Source of the DNA: Tritrichomonas foetus
Lineage: Eukaryota > Parabasalia > Tritrichomonadida > Tritrichomonadidae
DNA length: 64,000 nucleotides
NCBI GenBank assembly: GCA_001839685.1
Contig: MLAK01000556.1
Location: forward strand, 1-64,000
Direction of reading: 5' to 3'
A model generated the notes under the pieces. The model saw only the letters and a program-made list of their open reading frames with translations, ran no database searches and had not been told where the DNA came from. Shown here in pieces: positions 1 through 9,706 of this stretch (the stretch's first letter is position 1; each line of letters opens with the position of its first letter). Position numbers and translations under genes: made by a program.

Positions 1-483
1 AGGATAGTCACAATATTGTAAGTTCATTGAAAACTCGAAAGTGAAATCAATTGAATTGTGAAAATTCATCACAATCTTTGATGAAAATGATGTGGCCCTA
101 TTTGGCCTTAGATTTGATCGGATAAATTCATTTTCCAATGGGTTTGTAATTGTGAATTTAAAGGTCAAATAAAGGCCAAAAGTGGAAAAAATCTAATAGG
201 TAGATTGTTTGCTGGTTTGTTGGGTCACTTCGACTTAGAGGAGGCGCTGGCAAGTAAATATGGACCTCCAATAACCGAATGAGTCGAAGAGGCCAGCAAA
301 GTAGCATCAAAATTTTATTGTCAAAAATAGGAAATAAAAATCATGCCAAAGGTGAGAATTTCGAATTTAATGAATGAATGAAATAAGTCTAAGAGAAAAA
401 TAAAAACAAAAAAAAAAAAAAAGTGGCCCAGATATAATATAAAGTGCGTTGTATTTAAGCATCAATTAGAAATGTGTGTGTAT
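1..483. other. Gene-free left edge of the window
   Basis: I see no credible protein-coding frame. The stretch downstream (3') of the minus-strand RPS23 gene is AT-rich except for 208-300, which is about 48% G+C by hand count and is part of a candidate structured RNA listed separately. A small inverted repeat, ATTGTG 55-60 with CACAAT 70-75, precedes it. An A-run lies around 408-421. The last bases probably hold the RPS23 3' end: its stop codon followed by A reads TAAA, which matches the UAAA-type polyadenylation signal reported for trichomonads. Confidence 0.5.
93..316 (+). ncRNA. Candidate structured non-coding RNA, family unknown
   Basis: Two consecutive folded domains can be drawn by eye. 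Domain A: TGGCC 93-97 pairs with GGCCA 174-178, 99-109 pairs with 161-171 (11 pairs, one G-U), and 123-130 pairs exactly with 153-160, closing a small apical loop. Domain B: TTTGCTGG 208-215 pairs exactly with CCAGCAAA 293-300, CTTCGACT 228-235 pairs exactly with AGTCGAAG 282-289, and GGAGG 240-244 pairs with CCTCC 265-269. Domain B is far richer in G+C than its surroundings. A TTTT run at 313-316, just after the last stem, could be a Pol III stop on the plus strand. A minus-strand RNA would meet a T6 run (A's at 186-191) between the domains. I could not match it to tRNA, spliceosomal RNA, SRP RNA, RNase P or a box C/D snoRNA. Strand, ends and function are inference. Confidence 0.4.
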
Positions 484-918
484 TTAGCTCCTTGGCTTTT
501 CCTTTTTTCCGAGCCAGAGGGCAAGGAGGGAGAAACCGGCAACTTTGATAACCTTAAAACGAACTCCTGGAAGATCTCCGACTGAACGGCCTGAACGACC
601 CATACCAGCGATGAGGACACGATCGTTATCGTCGATGAGACGGAGGGAACCATCGCGTGGAACGAATGCTGTGATGACTTTTGAGTTCTTCTTGAGTTGG
701 ACACGAACGGCTTTACGAATAGCTGAGTTTGGTTGTTTGGCTTCGACTGCGACCTTACCAACAACGATTCCTGAGGCCATGGCAACACCTTCGAGTGGTG
801 TCTTGTAGATTGATGTTCCTTGCCTCTTACGGAACTTCTTAGATGCCCACAAGTTATCGCGGTGAGAGAGGCGGAGTTTACGGGCTGCCTTAAGACCACA
901 GGCTTTGGACTTTCCCAT
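484..918 (-). CDS. 40S ribosomal protein uS12 (RPS23)
   Basis: This encodes a 144-residue protein of the small ribosomal subunit decoding centre, co-linear with eukaryotic RPS23 (usually 143 residues). The family hallmarks are present: the basic MGK start, the QPNSAIRK loop that contacts the decoding site and carries the conserved proline, the FVPRDG segment, the GVRFKV strand and a KKEKPRS C-terminus. An in-frame ATG exists upstream at 993 and the frame is open to 1032, but homology begins at 918 and promoter-like boxes lie at 922-942, inside any longer frame, so the 918 start is preferred. The stop is TAA followed by A. Codons are noticeably richer in G and C than in the neighbouring large genes, as expected for a highly expressed gene. 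It is probably a cytosolic housekeeping gene transcribed alone. Confidence 0.97.
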   Translation of the reverse strand: MGKSKACGLKAARKLRLSHRDNLWASKKFRKRQGTSIYKTPLEGVAMASGIVVGKVAVEAKQPNSAIRKAVRVQLKKNSKVITAFVPRDGSLRLIDDNDRVLIAGMGRSGRSVGDLPGVRFKVIKVAGFSLLALWLGKKEKPRS

Positions 919-956
919 GTGAAAAGGTCGACTCAAACCGTTTTCGACACTTTTTC
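919..956 (-). promoter_or_regulatory. RPS23 core promoter: GAAAAAG, M3-like and M5-like boxes
   Basis: Read on the minus strand, GAAAAAG (956-950) is followed by AACGGTTT (942-935), then 7 nt, CCTTTT (927-922), 3 nt and the ATG. AACGGTTT fits the T. vaginalis M3 consensus as I recall it and CCTTTT fits M5 (CCTTTY, overlapping the transcription start). The eL33 gene in this window has the same two boxes with identical 7-nt and 3-nt spacings. Such a layout implies a 5' leader of only a few bases. Confidence 0.65.
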
Positions 957-1334
957 CAATTCTGAGAAACTTCTCAAATCGCTTGAAATTCATAGGGCTT
1001 GACTGAAATAAAATTTTACGATTAAAAACCATTCAAAAATAATATGAAATTTCATCATGTTATCTCCTCATTTTATCAATAGCATCCTATAATAATACAT
1101 GTTTATACAACTAAATGTTTTATTTAATATATTTCCCAAAATAATTTTCATATTTATAATTCATCAGACTCCAATTTGTTACATTATCTTTAAACTTACC
1201 CATCAAATCAGAAATAACCATATTTTCCCCTTCAAAGTATAGTTAAATGCATTAGAAAAAGTGGTAATATCAAGTGAATAAAATGTTAATATTTTTCAAT
1301 AATATTTTAAATAATAAAAAAACATAAATATTGA
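957..1334. other. Spacer between the RPS23 promoter and the ATM-like gene 3' end
   Basis: This AT-rich spacer has no convincing gene. It contains one further GAAAAAG copy near 1257 and the 3' flank of the minus-strand kinase gene. No RNA-like fold was noticed. Confidence 0.4.
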
Positions 1335-4300
1335 TTACAGGTATGGCTTCCAACCAGCAAACATAAAAGCCAAATTATCTTCATTTGTAGCATCATTTAT
1401 AAGTTTGGAAACTTGCCCTTCAACCGACAAATTTTCTCCAGTTTCTCTTCCTTCAAGCTTCCTATTGCATGTAACAATCACACTTTCAGCGAATTGGTTT
1501 TTAGTCACTCCAGATGCTCTTACATCATTAAATGATGTTGCTTTATCACGTTGTTGTTGCTTCTTTGGCATGAGACTCCAATTGTAGAGTGGATCACTCA
1601 TGAACACTTTTAAGACAGTTAATAAATATTCAGAATTCGAACGTAGAACTTGCATTGATTCTTCACAAGCTCTTCTAAATATACCTTCTTTGCCCATCCA
1701 ACCCATTCCATCTATAATTTCATTTGTAAGTCTGAATGGGACTCTTTCCATAATTGGTAATGCTTTGCCTTGATCAAAGGCTATGCCTAAATCAATATGA
1801 ATTACTTCACCAGTCTTTTCGTCAATTAAAATGTTATTTAAATGACGATCTCCAATTCCTAATATATGACCAACAATTGAGTTGGTTGCAGTATGACGAC
1901 AGTATCTTAATCTTGAAACAAACCAATCACCAGGATTCGGGAATTTTTCAATGAAGAAGAAATGGAAAACTGGATTTAGTTTAGAACGAATCGTCCTGAA
2001 GCATTTAATGAGATGTTCATATTTTACCCCTTTTTTAGCGTGATAACATCCAGATATTTCATGAAATCTTTTAAGATATTTTTCATATGGGTAAAGTTGT
2101 TGATTTGGTTGTTTACGTATATAGTATCTTGTATGTGCACCTTCTGCTATTGGTCTCTCTACTGGTTTCCGGAAAAGGTAATCTTGAATACTCATTGAAC
2201 CTTCAACAAATTCAATAACACCAGCAGTTGGTGAAAGTGGGATAACTTTATAGTGTCTTACAGAAAGATCAGGATTTTGCCTATTTAGGAGTTTTGAAGA
2301 AAGAACAAAAAGCTGCTGCATAACAGCATCTTGTCTTAAATCATCTTTGTTACCTTTTACAATCTGTTTATATGTTCGACCATCAGTACCTTCGATTTTT
2401 AGTAACATTGGATGATTGACACCTGTCAAAACAGTAATTCTATCTTGGAAACGAGATATCCCAATATCATTTGCATGTGTAATAATTGTTAGTTTCGGCC
2501 TTTTAGAAGAAATACAATCTGCAAACATACCACTGGAAAGTTTGGAAAGCGATGTTTCTTGTGTCTGCATTTGTGGACTTTTTGCAAGTAAGAGATAACT
2601 AGTTAATAACTTTTGTAATTGATTCCAATGATCACTTAATTCAAGAGAAATAGACGTAATATTATTTACCAGATCAGAAATTGCTTCAATTTTCTTGTGA
2701 TTAACATTTGGCATCCCATCAGATGTAGATTTCACAAGATCATTCTTTATCAAAGCAAATAAAACGGGAAAACACTCATTTGGCGCTTTCTGACAAATAG
2801 AAGTGACCATCTCTCTTAAGAATTCTTGGAAGCTTTGATTGTAGTTTGTGCTTTGTGTTGATGAGATTTCACCCATATCATCAACACGGGCAGCTAGTTG
2901 GTAGAATAAGGGAAGGAATTTAAGTGGATCAATATTCGGAAACAATACCTCCATTGTTGGAATTAAATCTGGAACCTCTTGAACAAATGGTTTATACTTT
3001 GTATAACTATAGTCAAACCACAATCCAATGATTGAAAATGTTGATTCTAAATCATATTTAGATGTATGGATCAATGTATTCATATAATGTCCAATTGCCT
3101 TTACAATAGCAATTGAAAACAAATTTTTCTTTTGCACGATAATGTTTTGATAACATTCAACGTCTTGTTTTGTTGTTCTGCTCGTAGATGAGCTTCTAGT
3201 ATTTCCTCTTTGTTCAATCAAAGCTAAGCCATTTGCAATTATTTCAATAATGGAATTATATTCGGCTGAGGTAAAATAGTCACATATTTCTCTGTGATGT
3301 CTATGATAAAATCGAGCAATTGTAAATTCAGCTTCAGCTAATAGTTCAATTGAGTTGATATTAATGGCTTGTTGAATAACCTCTTCTAATTGCCCATATA
3401 TTAAGTCCGAAGTTTTATAGTTTGTATGTGCACTCCATGATGCTTTTGCAAGTTCAACTCTTAAATTGAATACATTTCGTCTCTTTTCAGAACTTAAATG
3501 TTGTTCAGTAAGAACTAAGCTCTCATAATTCTTTTCTAGTAATGAAATTGCATGATATGGACTATCTAAATATAAATTTTGAATTTGTTCAAAATTGGCA
3601 AATTGTGGAACCTTTCTTTGGTTTTCTCTTAAAAGGGAAATAAAGTATTGCGCAGATTCAATTTCATTATTTTCTCTTGCGTGCTGGATAACATTCGAAA
3701 AGAATTGTGGTGGAATATTTGGAGAAATTGGGGATTTCAAGTTATCAGTAATACAGAAGAAAACGCCATGCAAAGCATTGGCACTTTCTGTAATTTTGTA
3801 TAATCTTTTAGATAGATTATTTAATTTTTCTAGACTTCTTCTATATAAACTTATAATATCTTGTGGAAAGAGGTTATATAATTTTGTAGAATTATTTGGA
3901 AATAGAACTGCTTGGAACCATTGTAATGCTGCAGCATCAAGTAAAAATGATAATTGTGTAAAAATGGAAGAATTTGCATCAAAATGGAATTGCTGAGCAA
4001 AGTCACTAAGTTTTTGTGCTACTGCTGCTTCATTGTGTGTAGCAAATGCTTGCATAACAGTGAATATACCAGAAGAATGTGAATTAGCTTTCATTTCTCT
4101 TGCCATTTCAGATGAAACTGTCCATTGCCGAAGCCTCCATAAAGATTCAATATTCTTTGATTTCATCTGATTGAGGAAATGATAAAGATGCAAAGATCGA
4201 AGTGACTCACACATTAGGTCATAATCTCCAGCACTATCATAAAGAACAAGTCCTCTATTCATTCGACCTTCTTGAACATGAAGTTCAGCAACTGCTAAAC

Positions 4301-7300
4301 GGTCTGAAAAGTCAGTATTTAATCCATATTTTAGATCATTTACACCAAGATGCGTGAATATTTTTCTTAAATGCTCATCGCTGATTTTATATGCTTCATG
4401 TGCGAATTCAGCATATTGATAAGCAGAATAGGGATCACCAATTTCTAAACAAACTTTCATTATTAATTGGAAGTCCATAATAACACCACCCCATTTTAAG
4501 TGCCATGTTGAATCATTAATATGCTCTTGTAAGAACCATATACCTCTTAAGTAATTAAAAGCAGTAATAAATAATCTACATTCTTCAAGATGTTTTTGCG
4601 GATCTTTTGAAAATTGTTTGAACATCATAACCATTTGTGCATACATTTCATCATTTAAGCATTCACTAAACAGATGCGGAAACAATAGTCGACAAAATTC
4701 TGGAGAAACTGCACAAATACTACCAAATGCAGAACAAAGTTGATTATCTTTCATTACATTTATTGTACCACAAACAAATCGACAGATCCAAGGCGAATTT
4801 TGATCAGGTTGCTTTACATTCTTTCGAGGTCGTGCAAATTCTTTGTATTGCGTTAATTGTTGCATAAGAAATTCATCATTGGTTACTGCTTGTGGTAGCA
4901 TTGATCTAGAAATTAAAGAATGTAAAGCTGTAAGTGCTGACCTACTCAGAGATGGATTTTTATCACGAGCAAGTTCAAGAAGCATCTTAAATAATGAAAT
5001 TGATGCATTTGGATTACTACCAATAATTAAGGGGGATGGATGAATATGAATGAATCTTAAATACATTTCAGAATACAAATGTAATGCCAATGTTTGTGGA
5101 TTTAAAACTGCAAATTTATACACTTCACCAAGAACAATTCGCTTCATATCATTTGGCAGTTTATCTATTTGATTTATTGCTTCATCATCTTCAATGAACT
5201 CTTTCAATAAGAAAGAAATTGACTCTTGATTTAATCTTTTTGTTTTTGCAATGCGTTTGAATTCCATTAATGGTGTTCTTTTTTCCAATTGAGTTTCTTT
5301 CATAAAGTCAATAATCATGATTTTATTAATCAATTTCGGAAATCGATCAAAAAATTCCGAAAGACTTGGATGCTTTGGTAAATGAATACAAATTTCTTCA
5401 ATATTTTTAATGAATCCAACCATTTTCATATCAAAGCTGACAGGAATATTTTGTGAAATAATTCCCAGCAATCTAGAAGATTCACTTGTAGGAACAAATT
5501 CAATTAAATTCACAGTTAAAGCAAGAATATCAGAATACAAAGTTGGTTTTTCTTCAAAATCATTTGTATGAAATTTAAAGATGATTGTTGCATAGAGAGA
5601 AAATTGTTGAAGATAGAATGATTGAACTAGTTCATGATGTGCCTTGAAAATTGTAGTATATAAAGAAAATAAGAAATTCCTGATATCAATAAATTCATAT
5701 GAATAATAAGTCTTCCTTAAAATACCTTCATATGCATCGAAAATTGAATTTTCAGAAGCCATTGAAATAAAGTTAAGAAGTGGAAGTGGTGATTCAAACA
5801 TCTGTCCTGGCATTAGTGGTCTGAGTTTATTAAACATTTCTTTAAAACCACTCTTTTCTTCATCAGTCATAGATTCAGCACAAACTTCAAGTAAATATGA
5901 ACAAATGTATGTAGAGTTTTCTTGGAGAATTTCTTTGGTTGATATACCTATCGCGTTTGAGAAAAAGTCTAAAAGTTGTTGGTTTGAATTCGCTGTTGCA
6001 TAAGCAATTGCATATGGAGAAGCATGCATACAAAATTTTTTCTTTGCTTGAACTGATGAAATTGGTATTTCTTCATCATAGAAAAAAAGTTCAAATGGAA
6101 ATGTGGCAAAATTGCTTTCAAGTTTCACGAATTGTGGAATCATCATTGGAATAAATTGTCTTAAAAACACAGAGAAATGAACTCTTAATGATAATCCAGA
6201 AAACAATACATTAATGCATTGTCTTGGAAATAGAGAAGGACTATGAAAAGTAAATGCATTAAATATTAAGAAGAGTGATTTGATTGATAATTCTGGGATG
6301 TCCGCAACTATGTGAATAAGTGTCTTTAATGCTGTGAAGACAGCTTGTTTGCAAGAAGTCCAATCTTCTTCATCCAAAATATCTTTTAAATAAGGCACAA
6401 TGAAATCATTAAAAAATGTTTCTTTATCGAACTTACATCGATTTGGAACACCTTCTTCATACATTATTAACTCTTTTAGTTTCAAAATTGAAACAAGAGT
6501 ATCTATAGATTGAAGTCGGATTGAAGAATAATCATCTAATATGAAAAATGGTGAATTTGTTTGCCAAAAGCATTCAAACACTTGATTTGCTATATGATAA
6601 TTGTTTTGCATTAAATCCAATAAAAGGTGTTTCATTGAAGGTGTGATAGCATATTTTGAAATACTTTTGAATAAATCTTCCATTGGCTCACTGTTATTAA
6701 GTTCAAGAACACTAAATAAGTCGCTAATAAACTGTTCACGTTCTTTCACAGGAACAAGAAGCGTTTGAAGGATTCTTGTTGTTATGCATTCTAGTGAAAC
6801 AACAATTTCACTAATTTGCTGTTCAGATAAAGATAACTTTAATAAATGAGTGCAAATCCTTAAATGTAATATTGGAATCCAGTTGGATGTAGAAAGGAAA
6901 TCTTGAAAACATTCGAAAAAGCGATCAGCTGTTCCTGCAACCAGTTGTGAACATCGAACAGCAAATTCAGCTAAAAGTGGCAAGTCTTCATAATAATCTT
7001 CATAAATCGCATTATTTAAAAGACTCCATGACATTGATGTCGAATCTTTAACATATGATCTAATTTTATTTTCACATTGCCGGATATATTGAGAAGTAAC
7101 TTCAAAAAAGAAAGTATCAATTTCTTCGAAAAATGGTTGAAAGTCTTCACTAGGTATTTCTTCAGTAATTTTAATAAAAACTTTAATATATGATGGAAAA
7201 TTCTCTGGATGACAATTTTGGGTGAAATCATCTTCAAGAGTTGAAAAGAAAGGCGTTGGTGAAAAGAAATCTGGCATTGCTGATGTTAAGAAAAGCTTAA

Positions 7301-9308
7301 ATAACCTTGCATTTGATTCAATGGGTATTAATTTTTCTTGCAAAACTCTAATCATTTTATTTTGCGTATCTCTATTTATGAAATTGCAAAGAGCAAAAAT
7401 AGGCTTTTTATTTTCATTTCCTTTTTCATTATTTTCATTCGGGATTTCCAAATTAATATCAATTAATTGTGAATCATCATCTGCTGTCACTTGGCTACTT
7501 TCAGGAGTAACCATGAAAAATTCTTCATTTTGAAGTGGGGCATCAATTTTCTTTTTGGCAGTTGTAATTGCAAGCGCTTTAGTTAATTTGTTACATACAT
7601 CATCAATCGTTTCTTCATGAATTTTTGGTTTTTCAAGTTCAATGAGTGTACAAGCATGTGATAAAACAACTGAACAAATAGTTAAAGATAATTGCTTCAT
7701 ATAATCCACACTTAATTTATCTTTATACTCTAAAAGTGACACCAAATTTGTAAAACATTCAGCTCGCGTTGTTTCATTTGCAAATCCATAGTAATAAATA
7801 CAATTATGAATACATCTTAGTCGTTCAATAGTGAAATTCGAAGGATCTGCTTTTCCATTCCATAATATGTTTTGATATTCATGACATACTTTTGTATCTA
7901 TTCTTTGGTTTGATAAAATTTTCATGATCAATCCGTAAAATGGAATAGTTTGTTCTTTAGATGGTTGTTTCCTATTAAGAAAAGCATATACATCATTCCA
8001 ATGTGAGTTTGCTTCAATTACATCAACCATCATTGAAACGAGACAATAAAAATCAATGAGTGTATCTTGATTCAAAAGTGCAGCTTCAGCAATTTCATAT
8101 TTTGAAATGTTTTCAAGAACTTGAAGCCAATGCTCTTGATGAATGACACTTGGTGCATATGTTCCAATCGCAGTAAATAACCAAACAATACTTGAGTTTA
8201 GATTTAATTTATTGTTTGGCAAAATATATTGAAGAAGACATCGCGATATTGGTACATCCTTTGCACGTTTTAAGAATTCCACATCAGCACGTAAATATGG
8301 AATATCTTTTGTTGATTCAAATATTTTAGCACGACGATGTACAGAAGACCACACCTCTAAAATTCGTTTGGCCCAATCATCAATGAACTTTTGGTCGATT
8401 TTATATTCCATTGCATCCATAGTAGTCAAGAAAAGTAATAAATATGCAGATGCGCTTTTTCTTACAAATGGCGTTTTTTGGTAATTTTGCCATTTTTCAA
8501 AGATATTACGTAGTATAGATTCGTTGAATGGGGCATGAAAAGGGGAATTCGAGTTAATTAAAAATGATACAGGTGAAAATGCTATCAAATTATTTAAAAT
8601 ACTCAACATATATGTAAAATCACGATCTGGAAGATCTTGTTCAGCTAGAGCATCCGAAAGTTCGAAAAATGAATCGATTGTATCTGGAAGTGGTGGAAAT
8701 GGTGATTCTTCTAGAAAAGTTGAAAAAAAGATAAGCGCTTGTGATCTATGCTTTTCGTAACCTTCTGTAGAAACTCGTTTAAATTTCATTAAATCATCAA
8801 CAAATTTGAAAAGAAGATCTAATTTCGCATATGAGACTTCATTATCATTATCGTCACTATTGTCACCTCTAAACATATTAAAAAAAGTTGACATTTTCAT
8901 CATCTCAGTAAATAATTCGAGCCAGAAAAGCCAAGGTTCGTTGTCACTGATTGGAATATAAAGAGCAAAAATATCTATTATAATATTGATAACTTTTTGC
9001 GAGTCTTTTTCTTCCTTTGATAGTGGAATGTTATTTGCAGCTAAATATTTGAAAAATCGTGGGACTGCTTCGAATCTTTGTAATTGAAACGATTGTTTTT
9101 GTACTGCAAGAACAGATAAATCAAGTATAGAATGTACAACTTCGACTACGTACGTTGATTTGATAAAATCTTGTTTGACATTTTTTTTTGATTCAAGCGT
9201 CTGACAGAAGCAATCAATTTCATTTGTTTTATCACGGAAATCCTTGATTGAATTGTTGTTTGTTTTGAGTTTTTTGATTAAGCTGCCACATATCTGGGAA
9301 AGCTCCAT
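1335..9308 (-). CDS. ATM/Tel1-type PIKK protein kinase
   Basis: This 2657-residue protein is predicted to be a Ser/Thr kinase of the PI3K-related family that signals DNA double-strand breaks. The N-terminal ~1500 residues are helical and HEAT-like, and a FAT-type helical region follows (roughly 1550-2200). The kinase domain near 2270-2600 has the phosphate-contacting lysine in IVKGNKDDLRQD, catalytic GDRHLNN (Asp ~2487) and HIDLG (Asp ~2506). The C-terminus is a FATC tail ending GWKPYL. HIDLGIAFDQGK, VPFRLTNEIIDGMG and the GIFRRACEESM segment are ATM-like rather than ATR-, TOR- or TRRAP-like, and the active-site residues are intact, which excludes a TRRAP pseudokinase. The frame is open upstream to 9365, but the first ATG is at 9308. 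Human ATM is about 3056 residues, so the solenoid is shorter. Assignment to ATM rests on kinase-domain motifs read by eye. Confidence 0.88.
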   Translation of the reverse strand: MELSQICGSLIKKLKTNNNSIKDFRDKTNEIDCFCQTLESKKNVKQDFIKSTYVVEVVHSILDLSVLAVQKQSFQLQRFEAVPRFFKYLAANNIPLSKEEKDSQKVINIIIDIFALYIPISDNEPWLFWLELFTEMMKMSTFFNMFRGDNSDDNDNEVSYAKLDLLFKFVDDLMKFKRVSTEGYEKHRSQALIFFSTFLEESPFPPLPDTIDSFFELSDALAEQDLPDRDFTYMLSILNNLIAFSPVSFLINSNSPFHAPFNESILRNIFEKWQNYQKTPFVRKSASAYLLLFLTTMDAMEYKIDQKFIDDWAKRILEVWSSVHRRAKIFESTKDIPYLRADVEFLKRAKDVPISRCLLQYILPNNKLNLNSSIVWLFTAIGTYAPSVIHQEHWLQVLENISKYEIAEAALLNQDTLIDFYCLVSMMVDVIEANSHWNDVYAFLNRKQPSKEQTIPFYGLIMKILSNQRIDTKVCHEYQNILWNGKADPSNFTIERLRCIHNCIYYYGFANETTRAECFTNLVSLLEYKDKLSVDYMKQLSLTICSVVLSHACTLIELEKPKIHEETIDDVCNKLTKALAITTAKKKIDAPLQNEEFFMVTPESSQVTADDDSQLIDINLEIPNENNEKGNENKKPIFALCNFINRDTQNKMIRVLQEKLIPIESNARLFKLFLTSAMPDFFSPTPFFSTLEDDFTQNCHPENFPSYIKVFIKITEEIPSEDFQPFFEEIDTFFFEVTSQYIRQCENKIRSYVKDSTSMSWSLLNNAIYEDYYEDLPLLAEFAVRCSQLVAGTADRFFECFQDFLSTSNWIPILHLRICTHLLKLSLSEQQISEIVVSLECITTRILQTLLVPVKEREQFISDLFSVLELNNSEPMEDLFKSISKYAITPSMKHLLLDLMQNNYHIANQVFECFWQTNSPFFILDDYSSIRLQSIDTLVSILKLKELIMYEEGVPNRCKFDKETFFNDFIVPYLKDILDEEDWTSCKQAVFTALKTLIHIVADIPELSIKSLFLIFNAFTFHSPSLFPRQCINVLFSGLSLRVHFSVFLRQFIPMMIPQFVKLESNFATFPFELFFYDEEIPISSVQAKKKFCMHASPYAIAYATANSNQQLLDFFSNAIGISTKEILQENSTYICSYLLEVCAESMTDEEKSGFKEMFNKLRPLMPGQMFESPLPLLNFISMASENSIFDAYEGILRKTYYSYEFIDIRNFLFSLYTTIFKAHHELVQSFYLQQFSLYATIIFKFHTNDFEEKPTLYSDILALTVNLIEFVPTSESSRLLGIISQNIPVSFDMKMVGFIKNIEEICIHLPKHPSLSEFFDRFPKLINKIMIIDFMKETQLEKRTPLMEFKRIAKTKRLNQESISFLLKEFIEDDEAINQIDKLPNDMKRIVLGEVYKFAVLNPQTLALHLYSEMYLRFIHIHPSPLIIGSNPNASISLFKMLLELARDKNPSLSRSALTALHSLISRSMLPQAVTNDEFLMQQLTQYKEFARPRKNVKQPDQNSPWICRFVCGTINVMKDNQLCSAFGSICAVSPEFCRLLFPHLFSECLNDEMYAQMVMMFKQFSKDPQKHLEECRLFITAFNYLRGIWFLQEHINDSTWHLKWGGVIMDFQLIMKVCLEIGDPYSAYQYAEFAHEAYKISDEHLRKIFTHLGVNDLKYGLNTDFSDRLAVAELHVQEGRMNRGLVLYDSAGDYDLMCESLRSLHLYHFLNQMKSKNIESLWRLRQWTVSSEMAREMKANSHSSGIFTVMQAFATHNEAAVAQKLSDFAQQFHFDANSSIFTQLSFLLDAAALQWFQAVLFPNNSTKLYNLFPQDIISLYRRSLEKLNNLSKRLYKITESANALHGVFFCITDNLKSPISPNIPPQFFSNVIQHARENNEIESAQYFISLLRENQRKVPQFANFEQIQNLYLDSPYHAISLLEKNYESLVLTEQHLSSEKRRNVFNLRVELAKASWSAHTNYKTSDLIYGQLEEVIQQAININSIELLAEAEFTIARFYHRHHREICDYFTSAEYNSIIEIIANGLALIEQRGNTRSSSTSRTTKQDVECYQNIIVQKKNLFSIAIVKAIGHYMNTLIHTSKYDLESTFSIIGLWFDYSYTKYKPFVQEVPDLIPTMEVLFPNIDPLKFLPLFYQLAARVDDMGEISSTQSTNYNQSFQEFLREMVTSICQKAPNECFPVLFALIKNDLVKSTSDGMPNVNHKKIEAISDLVNNITSISLELSDHWNQLQKLLTSYLLLAKSPQMQTQETSLSKLSSGMFADCISSKRPKLTIITHANDIGISRFQDRITVLTGVNHPMLLKIEGTDGRTYKQIVKGNKDDLRQDAVMQQLFVLSSKLLNRQNPDLSVRHYKVIPLSPTAGVIEFVEGSMSIQDYLFRKPVERPIAEGAHTRYYIRKQPNQQLYPYEKYLKRFHEISGCYHAKKGVKYEHLIKCFRTIRSKLNPVFHFFFIEKFPNPGDWFVSRLRYCRHTATNSIVGHILGIGDRHLNNILIDEKTGEVIHIDLGIAFDQGKALPIMERVPFRLTNEIIDGMGWMGKEGIFRRACEESMQVLRSNSEYLLTVLKVFMSDPLYNWSLMPKKQQQRDKATSFNDVRASGVTKNQFAESVIVTCNRKLEGRETGENLSVEGQVSKLINDATNEDNLAFMFAGWKPYL

Positions 9309-9706
9309 CAAAAATTTACAGAAAATTGAATGAAAGTACTTCACTTTTCTACTTTGTCTTTTCACTTTTACAAGTTAACAATAAATTAGTTAACTTATTG
9401 AAATATTGTGTATCATTCAAAATGTCATGATTATATGGATAATTGTTCATTGAATTTTTTTAAATGCCATTCTATCTTTTTGATAAAATTTAACCGGTGA
9501 AATCATCATTATAGTGATTAAACGGTCACAATTTTCTCACAAAGCTGGTAAATATGTTTTAAAATAGATGCTACACCAAATAATCGAAAAAGATCTTATT
9601 CAACAAAAAAAAATTTTGAATGGAAAATTGAAAATACATAAAAAGAGACGTTAACTTGAATTAACTATTGAAAATATTGACGACTTAATCCGCGAATAGA
9701 CCATTC
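9309..9706. promoter_or_regulatory. Divergent promoter between the ATM-like and Ser-rich genes
   Basis: This 398-nt head-to-head spacer holds an exact inverted repeat, AAGTTAAC (9372-9379) and GTTAACTT (9389-9396), 64-88 nt upstream of the kinase ATG. A third GTTAACTT copy (9650-9657) lies 50 nt upstream of the other gene's ATG. GAAAAAG occurs at 9586-9592. A regulatory role is inferred from position and symmetry only. Confidence 0.4.

Noticed and set aside
208..300. tRNA gene suggested by TTCGACT loops on both strands
   Set aside because: The flanking bases do not form a T-arm stem, and no acceptor, D-arm or anticodon arm can be drawn.
462..1002. Overlapping frames on both strands across the RPS23 gene
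   Set aside because: They are shadows of the conserved ribosomal-protein frame and have no homology of their own.
919..1032. N-terminal extension of RPS23 through ATG 993
   Set aside because: The family starts at MGK (918), and the M3/M5-like promoter boxes lie inside the extension.
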